This document shows positions 6,532-9,068 of a stretch of DNA of 9,068 nt, piece after piece. The first letter of the stretch is position 1. Each line of letters opens with the position of its first letter. This DNA comes from Lachnospiraceae bacterium UBA1753 (GTDB lineage Bacteria > Bacillota > Clostridia > Lachnospirales > Lachnospiraceae), in assembly GCA_002317595.1 (NCBI GenBank), contig DCHL01000031.1:10826-19893 (forward strand), given 5' to 3'. Made by a program: the position numbers and the translations under genes. The notes beneath the pieces were generated by a model. That model saw nothing but the letters and a program-made list of their open reading frames with translations. It was not told the DNA's origin and did no database searches.

Positions 6532-6930
6532 TCACTCCTCGTCTGTGCCCTCTGCCTCTTCAGGCTCATCAGGGCTGATATTCTCCATGGCATCGCTTAT
6601 CAGCTTATTCATGTGCACACCATATTCGATGGAATGGTCCGCGATGAATGTAATCTGCGGAGTCTGTCTTAAATTCACAGTCTTAGCGAGCTGACGGCGG
6701 ATGAATCCTTCTGCATTTTTAAGCGCAGCAACTGTCTCCTCAACCGTGTGCTCTTTGTCCATCGTGCTGATATATGCCTTACATGTCTTGAGGTCAGGAG
6801 CCACCTCTACTCTGGTGACACTTGTAAGCATTCCCACTCTGGGATCCTTGACCTCATTGCGGATAATTCCGGCAAGTTCCTTCTGGACCTCGCCGTTTAT
6901 CCTTGTATTTTTAATACTGTTTTTTCTCAC
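6532..6930 (-). CDS. rbfA: 30S ribosome-binding factor RbfA
   Basis: Encodes a 132-residue KH-fold protein needed for late maturation of the 30S subunit, including processing of the 16S 5' end, and for growth in the cold. Typical family sequence: RINGEVQKELAGIIRNEVKDPRVGMLTSVTRVEVAPDLKTCKAYIST (residues 11-57), and HSIEYGVHMNKLI near the end of the folded part. The tail (SPDEPEEAEGTDEE) is strongly acidic. The start is GTG, sharing one base with the infB TAG stop, with GAGG at 6941-6944 ten bases upstream. The one-base overlap points to translational coupling with infB. Confidence 0.96.
   Translation of the reverse strand: MRKNSIKNTRINGEVQKELAGIIRNEVKDPRVGMLTSVTRVEVAPDLKTCKAYISTMDKEHTVEETVAALKNAEGFIRRQLAKTVNLRQTPQITFIADHSIEYGVHMNKLISDAMENISPDEPEEAEGTDEE
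6535..6540 (-). promoter_or_regulatory. Shine-Dalgarno deciding the nrnA start (TTG)
   Basis: GAGGAG on the minus strand, lying within the last rbfA codons (Glu-Glu before TGA). It is 8 nt from a TTG at 6524-6526, an ideal spacing, but overlaps the GTG at 6533-6535. This favours TTG initiation coupled to termination of rbfA. Confidence 0.55.
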
Positions 6931-9068
6931 TATCTGGGTACCTCTACCATCTTGTAAGCCTCGACAACATCGTCAACCTGCATGTCACCCCAGCCCTCGA
7001 ATACAAGACCACACTCAAATCCAGTCTTAACTTCCTTGACATCATCCTTAAATCTCTTAAGTGAAGCAAGCGCACCCTCAAAGATCTGCTCTCCCTCATG
7101 AGTAACACGAACCTGGCAGCCTCTCTCGAAGGATCCGTCAATGACGTAAGAACCTGCGATGTTACCGATACCAGAAGCCTTGAAGATCTGACGAACAATG
7201 GCATGTCCGATAACCTTCTCCTCAAATACGGGATCAAGCATACCCTTCATGGCTGCCTCTACATCCTCGATTGCCTGGTAGATTACCTTGTAAAGTCTTA
7301 CATCAACGCCCTCATTCTCAGCTGTATTCTTAGCTGTAGCGTCGGGACGAACGTTAAATCCGATGATAATTGCACTTGAAGCAGATGCAAGGATTACATC
7401 TGACTCGTTGATTGCACCAACACCTGAGTGGATAACCTTGACAACAACTTCCTCGTTTGAAAGCTTGAGAAGTGATGTCTTAACCGCCTCAACTGAACCC
7501 TGAACATCAGCCTTAACAATGATGTTGAGTTCCTTAAGGTTGCCCTCCTGAATCTTGGTGAAGAGCGCATCAAGTGACATTGCCTTCTTTGTATCCTCAA
7601 GAAGCTTCTTCTTGTTCTGTGCAATGAAGGTCTCTGCAAAGTTCTTTGCATCCTTATCATTCTCAGGCGAAACGAAAATCTCACCTGCGTTAGGCACGTC
7701 ATTAAGACCGAGAATCTCAACAGGTGTTGAAGGTCCAGCCTCCTTAACCCTACGGCCCTTATCATCAATCATCGCACGAACCTTACCATGGCAGGCTCCT
7801 GCTGCGATGAAATCTCCAACGTGAAGTGTACCCTTCTGTACAAGGACTGTTGCAACAGGTCCACGTCCCTTGTCGAGCTCTGCCTCAATTACGAGACCTC
7901 TTGCCTGACGCTTGGGGTTAGCCTTAAGCTCGAGGATGTCAGCTGTAAGAAGTACCATCTCAAGAAGGTTCTCAATTCCTTCTCCTGTCTTTGCAGAAAC
8001 CTCAGCAAATACTGTGCTTCCGCCCCACTCCTCAGAGATGAGCTCATACTCTGTAAGTTCCTGACGAACCCTGTCAACGTTTGCATTGGGCTTATCAATC
8101 TTATTAACAGCAACGATAATTTCGATTCCTGCTGCCTTGGCATGGTTGATAGCCTCAACAGTCTGTGGCATTACACCGTCGTCAGCTGCAACAACAAGAA
8201 TTGCGATATCTGTGGAATTAGCACCACGCATACGCATTGCGGTGAAGGCCTCATGTCCAGGTGTATCAAGGAATGTAATAGGACTTCCGTTTGCTGTTAC
8301 TGTATATGCACCGATGTGCTGTGTGATTCCACCGGCCTCTTTGTCTGTTACATTTGTCTTTCTGATGGCATCAAGGAGTGATGTCTTACCATGGTCAACA
8401 TGTCCCATTACACAGACTACAGGTGGACGGTTAATCATGAGCTCCTCGCTCTCATCGTCCTCCTTGAGAAGTTCCTCAATAACATCAACCTTAACTTCCT
8501 GCTCGCAGAGAATGTCATGCTCAAGAGCAATGTTCTCAGCCTCTTCATAAGAAAGCTCAGAGTTAACAGTTACCATCTTGCCTTCCTGAAGGAAGAGCTT
8601 CTTGATGATCTCAGAGGCCTGAATCTTCATCTTGTCAGCAAGGTCCTTGATTGTAACAACCTCAGGAATTGTGATGACCTTAATCTTCTCCTCAACAACC
8701 TCAACCTTCTCAGGCTTGTGGAAGCCGTGGGGATTTACCTTCTTGCCCTTCAGCTGCTGATTCTCATCTCTGTCGAAGTCTCTCTTCTTGTCAGAGTTTC
8801 TTCTGTCTCCTCTGCCTTTGCCGCCGTTTTTAGCTGACGGTCCCGCAATAAATGTCTGGGGTCCACCCTGGGATCCAAAGTCCTTCCTCGCATTTCTTCC
8901 CTGACCCTGAGAGCGACCATCGCCGCCCCTGCCAGCAGAGCCGTTATTCGAAAAACTGATATTGTTCTTCTGATTGCCGTTCTTATTTCTCGCATTTCTC
9001 TGATCATCTCCGCGATTAAAGTCTCTGTCTCTGTTCTGACCCTGATTCTGGTTTCTGTCGCGTCCACC
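6930..9068 (-). CDS. infB: Translation initiation factor IF-2 (5' end outside window)
   Basis: GTPase that brings fMet-tRNA to the 30S subunit and promotes 50S joining. The frame stays open from the window edge at 9068 to the TAG at 6930, giving 712 visible residues; the Met at 8630 is internal. Visible residues 1-103 are a low-complexity Arg/Asn/Gly/Asp/Gln-rich region. An IF2_N domain follows (about 133-190, VVTIKDLADKMKIQASEIIK...). The G domain shows GHVDHGKT (222-229), the switch GGITQHIGA starting at 246, DTPGH (268-272), NKID (322-325) and SAKTGEG (358-364). Domains II, III and the C-terminal fMet-tRNA-binding domain follow and end in YKMVEVPR. All GTPase motifs are intact. The true start lies upstream, where nusA-ylxR genes would be expected. 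Confidence 0.98.
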   Translation of the reverse strand, partial: GGRDRNQNQGQNRDRDFNRGDDQRNARNKNGNQKNNISFSNNGSAGRGGDGRSQGQGRNARKDFGSQGGPQTFIAGPSAKNGGKGRGDRRNSDKKRDFDRDENQQLKGKKVNPHGFHKPEKVEVVEEKIKVITIPEVVTIKDLADKMKIQASEIIKKLFLQEGKMVTVNSELSYEEAENIALEHDILCEQEVKVDVIEELLKEDDESEELMINRPPVVCVMGHVDHGKTSLLDAIRKTNVTDKEAGGITQHIGAYTVTANGSPITFLDTPGHEAFTAMRMRGANSTDIAILVVAADDGVMPQTVEAINHAKAAGIEIIVAVNKIDKPNANVDRVRQELTEYELISEEWGGSTVFAEVSAKTGEGIENLLEMVLLTADILELKANPKRQARGLVIEAELDKGRGPVATVLVQKGTLHVGDFIAAGACHGKVRAMIDDKGRRVKEAGPSTPVEILGLNDVPNAGEIFVSPENDKDAKNFAETFIAQNKKKLLEDTKKAMSLDALFTKIQEGNLKELNIIVKADVQGSVEAVKTSLLKLSNEEVVVKVIHSGVGAINESDVILASASSAIIIGFNVRPDATAKNTAENEGVDVRLYKVIYQAIEDVEAAMKGMLDPVFEEKVIGHAIVRQIFKASGIGNIAGSYVIDGSFERGCQVRVTHEGEQIFEGALASLKRFKDDVKEVKTGFECGLVFEGWGDMQVDDVVEAYKMVEVPR
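8760..9068 (-). other. Low-complexity disordered region within IF-2
   Basis: The first 103 visible residues of IF-2 contain almost no aliphatic residues (Ile37 and Ile74 only) and are dominated by Arg, Asn, Gly, Asp, Gln, Ser and Lys. Phenylalanines occur singly at 17, 39, 64, 73 and 98. Short motifs recur: NQGQN/SQGQG, RNARNK/RNARKD, and RDF/KDF three times. The RNAR copies share an identical 11-bp DNA segment (8887-8897 and 8989-8999). The linker between the IF2 start and its folded domains is known to vary between lineages; this composition suggests an RNA-binding disordered tail. Confidence 0.7.

Noticed and set aside
7788..8381. Plus-strand open frame of 197 codons, Cys/Leu/Ser-rich
   Set aside because: It lies entirely antisense to the IF-2 GTPase domain and has no recognisable domain or Shine-Dalgarno. 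It is a shadow frame.
8750..9067. Minus-strand open frame of 105 codons, Arg/Glu/Thr-rich
   Set aside because: It runs in another frame over the infB 5' part. The infB frame itself is open from 6930 through 9068 and encodes the continuous IF2_N domain, so the Arg-rich frame is a shadow of low-complexity codons.
1..9068. Mobile element, CRISPR array, tRNA or phage genes
   Set aside because: No transposase or integrase gene, regularly spaced identical repeats, tRNA-like cloverleaf or flanking inverted repeats were seen. The two-gene insert between ribF and rpsO also lacks visible boundary repeats.

Overview
The window is almost entirely protein-coding, and every convincing gene lies on the minus strand. 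Read in the direction of transcription (from 9068 down to 1) the order is: infB (5' end outside the window), rbfA, nrnA (DHH-family nanoRNase/pAp phosphatase), truB, ribF, a Na+/phosphate symporter-family gene with a PhoU tail, a secreted SH3b/NlpC-P60 cell-wall hydrolase, and rpsO followed by an intrinsic terminator. The infB-rbfA-nrnA-truB-ribF-rpsO order is the classic translation/RNA-processing superoperon of Firmicutes. Moderate GC content and protein sequences of clostridial type suggest an anaerobic Clostridia member, most likely Lachnospiraceae. That placement rests on recognition of sequence style and gene order, not on a search, and I do not name a genus.

Region by region: 6930-9068 encodes IF2, with a long Arg/Asn/Gly/Asp/Gln-rich disordered N-terminal part, then the IF2_N helix bundle and the GTPase core. 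The next genes are tightly packed: infB and rbfA overlap by one base, and the rbfA stop overlaps the nrnA start region. rbfA starts at GTG, and nrnA probably starts at a TTG placed 8 nt after a perfect GAGGAG. truB follows nrnA closely. Between truB and ribF there is a short spacer made largely of a degenerate 17-bp tandem repeat that begins in the last codons of truB, followed by a perfect 6-bp hairpin just ahead of ribF.

Between ribF and rpsO, where a compact operon would normally run straight on, sits a two-gene insert. It comprises a Na/Pi-cotransporter-PhoU protein and a secreted cell-wall hydrolase whose start overlaps the transporter's stop. The insert has its own good sigma-A-type promoter (TTGTAA-17-TAAAAT). 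rpsO also has its own promoter (TTGCAT-17-TATAGT with an extended -10 TGT) and a roughly 110-nt leader that can fold into three hairpins, a candidate S15 autoregulatory leader. The S15 gene ends at a strong GC-rich terminator at 24-47.

Functionally, most of the window serves translation: initiation (IF2), 30S maturation (RbfA, S15), tRNA pseudouridylation (TruB), RNA-fragment and pAp turnover (NrnA) and flavin cofactor synthesis (RibF). The inserted pair serves envelope and ion functions instead. I found no mobile element, CRISPR array, tRNA or rRNA, and no clearly new multi-gene system. The most interesting points are the inserted pair, the rpsO leader, the 17-bp repeat array and the unusual RibF and IF2 sequence features.
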